The notes below the pieces were generated by a model, which worked only from the letters and a program-made list of their open reading frames with translations, made no database searches and was not told the origin of the DNA. The position numbers and the translations under genes are program-made. From NCBI GenBank assembly GCA_031425455.1, contig JANPJJ010000090.1:1-64000 (forward strand): a stretch of DNA of 64,000 nucleotides, read 5' to 3'. Below are positions 17,551 through 26,195 of this stretch, piece by piece; the first letter of the stretch is position 1, and every line of letters starts with the position of its first letter. The stretch is from Sandaracinobacteroides sp031425455. Its GTDB lineage: Bacteria; Pseudomonadota; Alphaproteobacteria; Sphingomonadales; Sphingomonadaceae.

Positions 17551-17798
17551 ATGTCCCTCTCCCTTTATCCCCGCCGGTACGCAACCGGCTACTCGTTTCA
17601 CGCGACCCGGCACCGCAGCCCGGTCCTGTTTGCAAAGACCGGCAACAGGTCGGCCGGCCGATGTGACACCCTCATTCCATCGCTTTGGCCCGGCGTCAAA
17701 CGCCAAAGCTGCCAATATTGGGCAGAGTGGTGGTTTTTGCACTTCCACCGCGCGCGATGGCGCCGAAATGCGGGGCCGCTAATGGGGCGTACGCTGGT

Positions 17799-18566
17799 CT
17801 ACTGTGCCCTTGGGGCAGCAGCGCTGGCATCCTCCGGAAGCCCGCCAAGCTCGCGGACAAGATTGGTGTAGGCGTCCAGATAGGCGAGCACGATCACCTG
17901 CCCGATCTCGGTATTCTCATAGGCGCCGCCGCCGCCGCCGCCGAAACCGCCGCCCAACATGCCGACGCCGCCGCCGAAGCCGATGTCCTTCTTCTTGGCA
18001 AAGCCCTCCACCAGCCGCTCCTGCTCGGTGGTGCGGGCATTAACGAGCGTCAGCGTGACGTTGGCCTCTTTCTTCTTGATGGAAAGCCCGCCGCCGATTG
18101 CCGCGCCTAGCCCGCCACCCAGCGCACCGCCGATCAAGCCGCCGAAGCCGCCCCCGCCGGAATTGGCGTTCCGCGTCACCAGATCGGGGACCACGAAGTA
18201 ATCCGCCGCCTTCACTTGCGCCTTGCCGATGTTGGAGCCCCTCTGCAATTCCCCCGAATCCGCCAGCGCCCGTTCGATGTTGCGGCTGGCCAGCCCCTTG
18301 GAGCGGTCGACCAGGCCGAAGCAGCCCGATTTCATCACGAAAACCTTGATGATCGCTTCGGGAGAGCCGAGCTGAAGCGGCGCCCACCAGTTATTGTCAG
18401 GCTCCACAATGGCAATCGTGCCGAGCCGTTTGGTGCAGCGCGGAATCTCCGCGGTTTTCTTCACCTGCTCCTTGCGGGCGCCCGATTGCGCCGCTGCCGG
18501 CGCGCCTGTCGCCACCAGCATGGCGGTCGCCGCCAGCGCTGCCCTCATCGTCATCGAAATAGCCAT
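17799..18566 (-). CDS. Secreted CsgG/HfaB-like protein with glycine-rich loops
   Basis: The 255-aa protein has a signal peptide (about 1-26, cleaved near AAAQS) but no lipobox Cys, unlike true CsgG. The segments KVFVMKSGCFGLVDRSKGLA, NIERALADSGELQRGSNIGK and AADYFVVPDLV follow the pattern of CsgG-domain proteins (vrd...e.gL...l.ER.l...g, aDyll.g.v). Two Gly-rich loops (about 138-160 and 195-212) interrupt it. It may be a periplasmic or outer-membrane assembly factor. No curli or holdfast genes are nearby, so the role is unknown. Confidence 0.55.
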   Translation of the reverse strand: MAISMTMRAALAATAMLVATGAPAAAQSGARKEQVKKTAEIPRCTKRLGTIAIVEPDNNWWAPLQLGSPEAIIKVFVMKSGCFGLVDRSKGLASRNIERALADSGELQRGSNIGKAQVKAADYFVVPDLVTRNANSGGGGFGGLIGGALGGGLGAAIGGGLSIKKKEANVTLTLVNARTTEQERLVEGFAKKKDIGFGGGVGMLGGGFGGGGGGAYENTEIGQVIVLAYLDAYTNLVRELGGLPEDASAAAPRAQ

Positions 18567-19033
18567 TGTCTTGCCCCTGCTGCCGAACCACCCGCTGCCA
18601 AACGCTTGTGCGACCCCACAGGCCTGTTCCGGCCCTTTCCGGGACGCTGCGCCAGTAGCACGCAGCGCATCGCCGGAGCCTGCCCACTATCGGCAAGCCA
18701 TGTGCCTGTGCAACCCGGAACCGCGCCGCTCAGCCGCGTGGCAAGCGGAAACGGTGTTAATGACGCCTCGAATCGTCGGCCTTGCGACAGGGGCTGAAAC
18801 GATGGTTCCAAACCGTCTCACGGGCCTTGCTCGCCTGACGCAATCGCCGGAAACTTGCGAAAATGCCACAGTTTGCGACGATTTCTTTCGGCCCAGTGGT
18901 AAGCCGTTGCGGCGAAGGTATCACAAGTTTACAGTTAATGGCCGTGGATGATGCTATTGGCGTGTCGTGTGGCGATTTGAAGGCGTACCCTGCGGGGCTC
19001 CCCGCCCGGGCAGCTGAGAACGGAAGAACAAGA
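18567..19033. other. Divergent intergenic region, no gene recognised
   Basis: This 467-base region separates the minus-strand CsgG-like gene from the response regulator. The open frame running into the regulator from 18863 has no family resemblance before the ATG at 19034. It is locally less GC-rich around 18860-18960 (ATCACAAGTTTACAGTTAAT), the most likely place for the regulator promoter. I see no RNA gene in it. Confidence 0.4.
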
Positions 19034-19762
19034 ATGCGGTGCGCAGTCCTGGATGACGATAAGGCCCAGACCGAGCTGGTGGCAAAGCTGCTGGCGGAGG
19101 CGGGTTATCAGTGCGAAGTGTTCCACCAGGGGCGCTCGTTGGTGAACCGGCTGCGGCAAGACACGTTCGATCTGCTCGTGATCGACTGGAACATGCCCGG
19201 CATGTCCGGGATCGAGGTTCTGGAGACGGTACGCCAGGGTCAGCACGCCAGCCTGCCGGTCCTGATGATCACCAGCCGTGCCGACGACGAGGATGTGGTG
19301 ACCGGCTTGTCGGCGGGTGCCGACGATTATATCGTGAAGCCGCTGAACCCCGTGATCTTCATGGCGCGTGTGGATGCAGCGCTTCGCCGTGCCAATCTCA
19401 ACCGGCCGCAGCGTTCGGCAGCGAGCTTCGGCGTCTATACCTTCGACGTGCCCACCGAAACGGCGACCGTTCACGGCGAGGCGGTGAAGCTGACAGCCAA
19501 GGAAATGGCCCTGGCGATGATGCTGTTCGAGAATCTCTCGCGGCCGCTGTCGCGCAGCTATCTTCTGGAATCGATCTGGGGCCAGAACCCTGAGGCCGAG
19601 ACCCGCACGCTCGACGCCCATGTGTCGCGCATCCGCTCCAAGCTGAACCTGCGCGCCGAAAACGGCTATCGCGTGCTTCCGGTCTATTCCTATGGCTACC
19701 GGCTGGAGCCGACCAACGCGCTGGTGACCAGCGACGAGCCCGAACCGGAAGTGGCGACCTGA
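19034..19762 (+). CDS. Two-component response regulator, OmpR/PhoB family
   Basis: The 242-aa protein has an N-terminal receiver with acidic pocket DDD near residue 7, phosphoacceptor Asp51 in VIDWNMPG, the Thr-equivalent ITS and Lys in IVKPLNP. The C-terminal winged helix ends in TLDAHVSRIRSKL and YRVLPVYSYGYRL. It would act as a DNA-binding activator or repressor. The start at 19034 follows GGAAGAACAAG. Its stop overlaps the ATG of the LysM-FecR gene (TGATG), and the CHASE2 kinase follows, so these three probably form one signalling unit. Confidence 0.9.
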   Translation: MRCAVLDDDKAQTELVAKLLAEAGYQCEVFHQGRSLVNRLRQDTFDLLVIDWNMPGMSGIEVLETVRQGQHASLPVLMITSRADDEDVVTGLSAGADDYIVKPLNPVIFMARVDAALRRANLNRPQRSAASFGVYTFDVPTETATVHGEAVKLTAKEMALAMMLFENLSRPLSRSYLLESIWGQNPEAETRTLDAHVSRIRSKLNLRAENGYRVLPVYSYGYRLEPTNALVTSDEPEPEVAT

Positions 19763-22059
19763 TGCATCGCGCCGCGCCTGCCTTCCTGCTGCTGTTGGCA
19801 GCAACCGCGCCTGCCCTGCCGCAGGTCACGCGGATGGAGCAGCGCGCGCGGGCCCAGGCCGAGACCAACGACGAGATCATCACCTATGTGACGAAGCCCG
19901 GCGATACGCTGCAATCGCTGTCGGCAAAATGGTTCGTCCGCGCCCAGGACTGGCGCCGCGCACAGGCGCTGAACAAGCTGAAGGACGGCGCAATTCCGGT
20001 CGGCACGAAGCTCCGGCTGCGCGCGACCTGGCTGAAGACCACGCCGATCAGGGCCGAACTCGCCGCCTTCCGCGGCGACGTGAAGATCGTGACCGCGGGC
20101 GAGGCACGCAGCGCCGCCAAGGGCATGGCGCTGGCCGAAGGCGACGTGATCGAAACCGGGACCAACGGCTTTGCGACGCTGGTGCTGCCCGATGCCAGCA
20201 TGGTGTCGCTGCCGTCGGCCAGCCGGATCCGGCTCGCTCGGCTGCGCCAGGTGCCGATGTCGGAGTCGGTCGATCGCCGCTTCACGCTGGAGCAGGGCAA
20301 GTCCGAAGCTCGGGTCACGCCGATGGCGAACCCGGCGTCGCGCTTCCTGATCACCACGCCGGTCGCGGTGGCCGCCGTCCGCGGCACGATGTTCCGAGTA
20401 ACCTTCACGCCCGAGAGCATGAAGCAGGTCACCGAAGTGACCGAGGGCAAGGTCGGCGTCGGCAAGCTGGACAGCAGCGCCAACCTGCGCACGGCCGAAA
20501 CGCTGGTGCTGGCCGATTTCGGCAACATCGCGACCGCCAACGGCGTGTCGCGCGCGTTCGCGCTTCTCGCGGCGCCCGCGATCGAAACGCCCGAGCGCGT
20601 GCAGACCGAGAGCGCCGTGACATTCCGCATCAAGCCGGTGTCCGGCGCGACCCGCTATCGGGTGGAAGTGGCCACCGATGCGCAATTCGTCGACCGGCTG
20701 GCCTCGATGGAATTCTCCGGTACGACGGCTCGGTTCGAAGGCATCCAGGACGGCAATCTGTTCGTCCGAGCGTTCGCCGTCGACGGCCGCGGTCTCACCG
20801 GCAGGCCCGGCGTGGCGCCGTTCGAGCGCCGGATCGACCCGGCCATTGCGGCGAAGCAGCGCGAGGGCAGGGAACGCGACGAGCGGCTGGCGGCGCTGGA
20901 AGCGCTCGGCGAGCGCGAAGACGATGGCTATCGTTGGTTCAACCAGCCCGGGCCGGCAACCAGCGCAGACGGCGGCAGCGCCTTGGTGGGCGACGACACG
21001 CCCGTGGTCGGCACCGACGAAGCGGGCGCGCTCGAGGAATTGCCCGAGGAAGGCGATCTGGGCGAAGATCCCTGGGGCATCGATCCCCTGCCAGGCGGTT
21101 CAGTCGGCTCAGGCGGCGGCGGAAGCTCATCGGGCGGCGGCTCATCGGGCGGCGGCTCATCGGGCGGTGGCTCGGCGGGCGGTGGCTCATGGGGCGGTGG
21201 CTCATGGGGCGGCGGCTCATCGGGCGGTGGATCCGGTGGTGGCGGGTCTGGCGGTGGCGGTTCTGGCGGTGGTGGGTCTGGCGGCGGCGGTTCTGGCGGT
21301 GGCGGTTCTGGCGGTGGTGGGTCTGGCGGCGGTGGGTCTGGCGGTGGTGGCACCGGCGGATCGGGTGGCGGCTCTGCCCCCGGCACTGGCGGCACGGACG
21401 GTTCCGGTGGCGGCACAGCTCCGGGCACCGGCGGGTCCGGCGGTTCGGGTGGTTCCGGCGAAGGTGGCGCGTCCGGTGGCACTGGCGGCAGTGCCGGCGG
21501 CCCGGGTGGCTCCGGCGGTGCCGGCGGCTCAGATGGAGGGTCTGGCGGCGGTACCGGCGGAGCAGGCGGCTCTGGTTCAGGTTCAGGCGGTTCGAGCGGT
21601 TCGGGTGGCGGCGGCTCGGGCGATGGCGGTTCAGGCGACGGCGGCACCAGCGGCGGCGGCACCGGTTCGGGTGGGACCGATGGGGTCGGCGGCACAGGCG
21701 ACGGCACGGACACCGGTGGAACCGGCGGCTCGGGCGGCAGTGGCGGCGGCGGGACGGGTGGCAGCGGTGGCGGCAGCGATGACGGCGGTTCGGGTACCGG
21801 CGGTTCGGGCGGCGGCGGCGTGGTGGTCATCGTGACCCCGCCCGACCCGCCGACAGGCGTTCCCCCGGGCGGCGGTGGCGCACCTGGCGGTGGCCCCGGT
21901 GGTGGTGGTGGAGCCGGCGGCGGCAGCGGCGGCGGTACGCCTCCGGCGCCGGGCGTGCCGGAACCTGCGGCCTGGGCCATGATGATCGCCGGCTTCGGTC
22001 TGATCGGCGCTGCGTTGCGCCGGCGTCGGCGGCAGATGCCGGGCGGCCGGCTCGCTTGA
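19762..22059 (+). CDS. Secreted LysM-FecR domain protein with (G4S)n region and PEP-CTERM anchor
   Basis: The 765-aa product has, in order: signal peptide (1-20); LysM-like domain (about 35-90, TYVTKPGDTLQSLSAKWF) for peptidoglycan binding; FecR domain (about 105-235, VIETGTNGFATLVLPDAS and VAAVRGTMFRVTF); an FN3-like segment (about 285-360, SGATRYRVEVATDAQF); an acidic linker; about 280 residues of Gly/Ser repeats (453-725); and a C-terminal PEPAAWAMMIAGFG helix with an Arg-rich tail (from 733), the exosortase signal. It probably spans from cell wall to surface. Its place between regulator and kinase suggests it supplies or shapes the periplasmic signal. FecR is known from sigma-regulator systems, but no sigma factor is here. 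Confidence 0.85.
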   Translation: MHRAAPAFLLLLAATAPALPQVTRMEQRARAQAETNDEIITYVTKPGDTLQSLSAKWFVRAQDWRRAQALNKLKDGAIPVGTKLRLRATWLKTTPIRAELAAFRGDVKIVTAGEARSAAKGMALAEGDVIETGTNGFATLVLPDASMVSLPSASRIRLARLRQVPMSESVDRRFTLEQGKSEARVTPMANPASRFLITTPVAVAAVRGTMFRVTFTPESMKQVTEVTEGKVGVGKLDSSANLRTAETLVLADFGNIATANGVSRAFALLAAPAIETPERVQTESAVTFRIKPVSGATRYRVEVATDAQFVDRLASMEFSGTTARFEGIQDGNLFVRAFAVDGRGLTGRPGVAPFERRIDPAIAAKQREGRERDERLAALEALGEREDDGYRWFNQPGPATSADGGSALVGDDTPVVGTDEAGALEELPEEGDLGEDPWGIDPLPGGSVGSGGGGSSSGGGSSGGGSSGGGSAGGGSWGGGSWGGGSSGGGSGGGGSGGGGSGGGGSGGGGSGGGGSGGGGSGGGGSGGGGTGGSGGGSAPGTGGTDGSGGGTAPGTGGSGGSGGSGEGGASGGTGGSAGGPGGSGGAGGSDGGSGGGTGGAGGSGSGSGGSSGSGGGGSGDGGSGDGGTSGGGTGSGGTDGVGGTGDGTDTGGTGGSGGSGGGGTGGSGGGSDDGGSGTGGSGGGGVVVIVTPPDPPTGVPPGGGGAPGGGPGGGGGAGGGSGGGTPPAPGVPEPAAWAMMIAGFGLIGAALRRRRRQMPGGRLA
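21121..21350 (+). repeat. 15-bp coding repeat, (SSGGG/SWGGG/GGGGS)n
   Basis: About 15 in-frame copies of a 15-bp unit lie here. The first seven read Ser-Ser-Gly3 or Ser-Trp-Gly3 (unit like TCATCGGGCGGCGGC), the last eight Gly4-Ser (unit like TCTGGCGGTGGCGGT). Third positions vary between copies (GGC/GGT/GGG), so most copies are not recent. The array is a multiple of 3 and could change length without frameshift. Confidence 0.9.
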
Positions 22060-22122
22060 GCCCCGCGCCACGCCGCGCTAGGCGCTTGCCGTGCCGATCT
22101 TCATGTTGAACCGCCCACAGTC

Positions 22123-24519
22123 ATGAACGCGCCGGACCATCCGGTGGCTTCCACAGCAGCGGCGCCCACCGCAGTGCAACCCGAAGGTGCCGCGCCGGCC
22201 GAAGAGTTCAGCTTTCGCAGCGGGCGGATGCTGGCCGAATGGTGGGCCGTGCTCGTCATCGCGACGGTCGCGATCGTTGCGATCAGCTTCCTGTCGCCGC
22301 CGGTCCGTGCCGACAACCTGTTCTACGATCTGGTACTGCGGCTGAACCCGCCGCCGGCCAGCCAGCGCATCCTGATCGTCGCTATCGACAATCCGAGCCA
22401 GGGGGAACTCGGCCGATGGCCCTGGCCGCGCGAGGTGCACGCCCAGCTGATCGACCAGCTCAGCACGGGCGGAGCCGCCGCGATCGGCTACGACGTGCTG
22501 TTCGCGGAGCCCTCGAAGTCGCCGGGCGCCGATGCGCGCCTGGCCGAGGCCGTCCGCCGCAACGGGCGCGTCGCCTTGTCGTCCTACATCGAGATTCCCG
22601 GGCCCAACGGCGCGCCCGCCCGCCGCGTGCCCCCCGTCGAGCCGTTGAATTCGGCCGCGCGAGGCCATGGCCATGTGCTGGTCCGCCCCGATCGCGACGG
22701 GGTGGTGCGCGGGATCGACCGGCTGGCTGATGCCAATGGGCAACGCAACCTGCACATGGGGGAAGCGGTCGCCGCGATCGTCACCGGCAACGAGCGAGTC
22801 CTTGCAGCGCCGCTTCCCGCCCCCGAAGCGCCGGTTTATGCGCCCGAGCGCGACCTTATCCCGTTTGCCGGCCCGGCCGGCACCTACGCCCAGCTCAGCT
22901 TTTCCGATGTCGTCGCCGGGCGGGTCCCCGCAGACCTGCTGCGCGACCGGATCGTGCTCGTCGGCGCCACGGCGTCCGGGATGGGCGACCGCTTTTCGAC
23001 CCCGATGTCGGGCACGCTGGAGACGATGGCCGGGGTCGAGCTGCACGCCAACTATCTCGACAGCCTGCTGGCAGACCGGATGATCCACGCGGTGCCACCC
23101 TGGGCGTGGCAGCTGTTCTCGCTCGCGCCGGTCTGGATGCTGATGCTGAGCCTGTTGTTCCTCGGCCCGCGCATCAACCTGTGGGTCGGGCTGGGTCTCG
23201 GCGTCGGCGTGTTCGTGGTTACGATGCTCAGCCTGGCGCTGTTCCGGATCTGGCTGCCCCCCTCGATGGCGCTGATCGCGATTGCGCTGATTTTCCCGCT
23301 GTGGGGCTGGCGCCGGCTCGATCTTGCCAGCCGCTACATGGTGGCCGAACTTCGCGAACTGCGCGCCGAAAAGACGGTGCTGCCGCGCCACCAGCGCGAA
23401 CTGTCGGGCGATCCGGTGGAGCGCCAGATCATCCTGATGCACGAGGCGATCCGCGACGTGCGCGATCTTCGCCGCTTCGTCGCTCAATCGCTCGACAGCC
23501 TGCCCGATGCCGCCTTGGTCACCGATCTCGACGGTCGGGTGCTGATTTCCAACGACGCTGCGGATGCACTGTTCGAGCCGCGCCTTGCCGGCACGCTCTT
23601 GAACCGCCCGCTCGACGAGGTGTTCCGTTGCCTCGATGCCGACCCGCGCCTGCCGGATCCGCGCGCGGTGGAACTGCTCGCCGCCATGCAGGCGATGACC
23701 CTTCCTCCCGAAGGGGGCTACGAGACGCGGCTGCCCGACGGCACCTCGCTCGAAGTCAGGGTCGCCTTCTTCACCGATGCCGATCGGCGGCCGCTGGGCT
23801 GGATCGCGCGTTTCGCCGACATCACCCAGCTTCGCGCCTCCGAACGCCAGCGCGAGGATGCGCTCCGCCTGCTGACGCACGACATGCGCGCGCCGCAGGC
23901 CTCGATCCTGGCGGTTTTGGAGTCCGAGGGGAAGAAAGTGCCGCCCGACCTCGCCCGGCGGCTGGAGCGCTACGCCCACCAGACGCTGAGCCTTGCCGAC
24001 GATTTCGTCCATCTGGCGCGCGCGGAAAGCGGCCGCTTCGTGGTGGAGACGTTCAACCTGTCGGAAGCGCTGCTCGACGCCGTCGACGATCTCTGGCCGT
24101 TGGCCGATGCCAAGCGAATCCGGATCATTTCCGACGTGCCCGAGGCGGAGGCGCTGGTCACCGGCGATCGCGCGCTGCTGACACGGGCGCTGGCGAACCT
24201 GCTGGGCAATGCCATCAAATACAGCGACGAGCGCACCACGATCGAGGCGCGCAGCCGGATCGACCCGCGGGAGATCGTGGTCGAGATCGCCGACCAGGGG
24301 CGGGGCATCGCCGCCACGGACCTGCCCAAGCTGTTCGAGCCGTTCCGGCGGCTCGCACCGCCCGAAGGCGCTCCGGCTGCCTCGGCGGCGCCCGGCGCCG
24401 GGCTCGGCCTCGCGTTCGTGAAGGCCGTGGTGGAGCGGCATCGCGGCACCGTCAGCGCCACGTCCGACGAGGGCAAGGGATCGGTGTTCGGCATGCGCAT
24501 CCCGCGCGCGGCGGATTAG
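22123..24519 (+). CDS. CHASE2-domain sensor histidine kinase
   Basis: The 798-aa membrane kinase has one N-terminal helix (about 40-60), a periplasmic CHASE2 domain (about 62-325), three close helices (about 327-400), a PAS domain (about 465-570, ALVTDLDGRVLISNDAADAL), then HisKA with His586 in LLTHDMRAP. The ATPase domain has N box NLLGNAIKYSD, G1 DQGRGI and G2 GAGLGLAFVKAV. CHASE2 followed by three transmembrane helices is the standard layout. The gene begins 63 bases after the LysM-FecR gene and is in line with the OmpR-type regulator, its likely partner. Confidence 0.9.
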   Translation: MNAPDHPVASTAAAPTAVQPEGAAPAEEFSFRSGRMLAEWWAVLVIATVAIVAISFLSPPVRADNLFYDLVLRLNPPPASQRILIVAIDNPSQGELGRWPWPREVHAQLIDQLSTGGAAAIGYDVLFAEPSKSPGADARLAEAVRRNGRVALSSYIEIPGPNGAPARRVPPVEPLNSAARGHGHVLVRPDRDGVVRGIDRLADANGQRNLHMGEAVAAIVTGNERVLAAPLPAPEAPVYAPERDLIPFAGPAGTYAQLSFSDVVAGRVPADLLRDRIVLVGATASGMGDRFSTPMSGTLETMAGVELHANYLDSLLADRMIHAVPPWAWQLFSLAPVWMLMLSLLFLGPRINLWVGLGLGVGVFVVTMLSLALFRIWLPPSMALIAIALIFPLWGWRRLDLASRYMVAELRELRAEKTVLPRHQRELSGDPVERQIILMHEAIRDVRDLRRFVAQSLDSLPDAALVTDLDGRVLISNDAADALFEPRLAGTLLNRPLDEVFRCLDADPRLPDPRAVELLAAMQAMTLPPEGGYETRLPDGTSLEVRVAFFTDADRRPLGWIARFADITQLRASERQREDALRLLTHDMRAPQASILAVLESEGKKVPPDLARRLERYAHQTLSLADDFVHLARAESGRFVVETFNLSEALLDAVDDLWPLADAKRIRIISDVPEAEALVTGDRALLTRALANLLGNAIKYSDERTTIEARSRIDPREIVVEIADQGRGIAATDLPKLFEPFRRLAPPEGAPAASAAPGAGLGLAFVKAVVERHRGTVSATSDEGKGSVFGMRIPRAAD

Positions 24520-26096
24520 CCTATCATCGCCTTTGCCGCCTCGTAATCCGCTTTGCCGTTCGGCGCGCGCGGTACTTTCGTCACCGGGACGACCCGCTTC
24601 GGCGCCTTGTAGCCGGCCAGCTGCCTGCGCACATGCGCGATCAGCTCCGCCTCGGTCGCGGCGCTCAGCGTCTCCACGATCGCGTTCACGGCCTGGCCCC
24701 ATTTTTCGTCCGGCACCCCGAACACCAGCGCGTCCTCGACGGCGGGATGGGTCTTCAGGGCTTCCTCCACTTCTTCGGGGAAAATCTTCTCGCCGGCGGA
24801 ATTGATGCACTGGCTGCCCCGGCCCAGCAGCAGGATGGCGCCGTCCGGCTCCAGCACGCCCCAGTCGCCGGGCATGGTATAGCGCACGCCATCCACCGTC
24901 ACGAAGGTCCGGGCGCTCTTCTCGGGGTCTTTCCAGTATCCCAGCGGCAGCAGTCCGGTGCGGCCGACCCGGCCGGGCACGCCAGGCTCGGTCACGATGC
25001 GCATGTTGCCTGCCTCATCCGGTTCGCTGATCAGGACGGTGTTGGGGTCGTGTTGGAACCGGGTCGGCGCGGTGGGATCGGCGGCGGTGGAGACCGACGC
25101 GCCGTAGCCGAGCCCCTCCGACGAACCATAGGCATCGAAGCAGATCATCGTGGGGCAGTGCGCCAGCAGTCCGGCCTTCACTTCGGGCGACCACATCGTG
25201 CCGGACGAGATCATCATGCCGACTTGCCCGAGCTTGCCCCCGCCGGCGTCCAGCGTGCGCAGGATCGGCCTGGCAAACGCATCCCCGACGATCACGCAGA
25301 CATCGGGGGAATGGCGTTCGCACAGGCGAAGCGCCTCCTCCGGCTCGAACCCGCGTCCGGTGGTGGTGATCACCGTGCCGCCGAGCCCCAGCGAATAGAT
25401 GCCCATCAACAGGCCGGTGCCGTGCATCAGCGGCGGCAGCGCCAGCAGCGTGCGCCGCGCTTGGCCCGCCAGGATCGCGTCGACATGGGCTTCCAGGCTC
25501 GCCGGCCCGGGCATTCCCGGCAGCGGTGCGCCGCCGCCCAGCAGGGTCCACAGCGCGCCCTGTTCCCACATCACGCCTTTGGGCATGCCCGTGGTGCCGC
25601 CAGTGTAGATGAATAGCTGGTCGGCGGCATCGTGCGCCTGTGGCGAGAGCGCAATGGCGCTGTCCGCCACCGCGTTGAAATCCTGTGCCCAGGCGGGGGC
25701 GCTTCCGCCCACCTGCAACCACAGCTTCACCTGCGGCAGGCGCTCTCGCAACGTGCCGAGCAGGTCGGAAAATTCGCAATCGAACACAACGACGGCGGCG
25801 TCCGAGTTGTCGACGATATAGAGCAGCTCCTCGCCGGTGTAGCGGTAGTTGACGTTCACATGCACCATGCGCGCCTTGAAGGCGGCCGCAGTGGTAGTGA
25901 GATAGGCGGGCGAGTTGCGCATCAGGTGCGCGACCTTGTCGCCGGCCGTCGCGCCGGCCCCCAGGAACGCTGCAGCGAGCGCATCGGTGCGGCGGTGGAA
26001 GCTGGCCCAGTCCACCACCTCGTCGCCGTGCACAAGCGCCGGGGCCGACCCCAGCCGATCCCCCAGTGCGGTCAGAACCTGGCCGAACGAAAACAT
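24516..26096 (-). CDS. Acyl-CoA synthetase (AMP-forming ligase)
   Basis: The 526-aa ANL-family enzyme activates a carboxylic acid via acyl-AMP to acyl-CoA. It has the P-loop LFIYTGGTTGMPKGV, the A5-like block DAYGSSEGLGYG, the hinge/adenylate block MPGDWGVLEPDG and the C-terminal catalytic Lys in RAPNGKADY. The start at 26096 (MFSFGQVL) has GGGAGAAAG just upstream. The substrate is probably a fatty or other hydrophobic acid, as in FadD3/FadD13-like proteins, but specificity cannot be read. Its stop overlaps the convergent kinase stop by four bases. Confidence 0.85.
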   Translation of the reverse strand: MFSFGQVLTALGDRLGSAPALVHGDEVVDWASFHRRTDALAAAFLGAGATAGDKVAHLMRNSPAYLTTTAAAFKARMVHVNVNYRYTGEELLYIVDNSDAAVVVFDCEFSDLLGTLRERLPQVKLWLQVGGSAPAWAQDFNAVADSAIALSPQAHDAADQLFIYTGGTTGMPKGVMWEQGALWTLLGGGAPLPGMPGPASLEAHVDAILAGQARRTLLALPPLMHGTGLLMGIYSLGLGGTVITTTGRGFEPEEALRLCERHSPDVCVIVGDAFARPILRTLDAGGGKLGQVGMMISSGTMWSPEVKAGLLAHCPTMICFDAYGSSEGLGYGASVSTAADPTAPTRFQHDPNTVLISEPDEAGNMRIVTEPGVPGRVGRTGLLPLGYWKDPEKSARTFVTVDGVRYTMPGDWGVLEPDGAILLLGRGSQCINSAGEKIFPEEVEEALKTHPAVEDALVFGVPDEKWGQAVNAIVETLSAATEAELIAHVRRQLAGYKAPKRVVPVTKVPRAPNGKADYEAAKAMIG

Positions 26097-26195
26097 GTCT
26101 TTCTCCCACTCCCGGGGATCGCATTGACATCGGCGCACGACCCGGCGCAACCGCGCAATATGGACAGAGGCGGTCTTCGCCGGGATGGGATCAGC

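Noticed and set aside
21121..21350. Regular short repeats considered as a CRISPR array
   Set aside because: The unit is 15 bp with no spacers and lies in frame inside a coding region.
20928..21980. 350-aa Pro-rich (PPPEPPP) frame antisense to the Gly/Ser repeat
   Set aside because: It is the complement of GGC/GGT codons. The sense frame has a signal peptide, domains and a sorting tail, so the antisense frame is an artefact.
22078..24810. 910-aa frame antisense to the CHASE2 kinase
   Set aside because: No recognisable domain, and the kinase on the other strand has every expected motif.
26124..26161. TTGACA between the acyl-CoA ligase and quinone reductase genes as a promoter
   Set aside because: The nearest AT-rich hexamer is 26 bases away, beyond the usable spacing.
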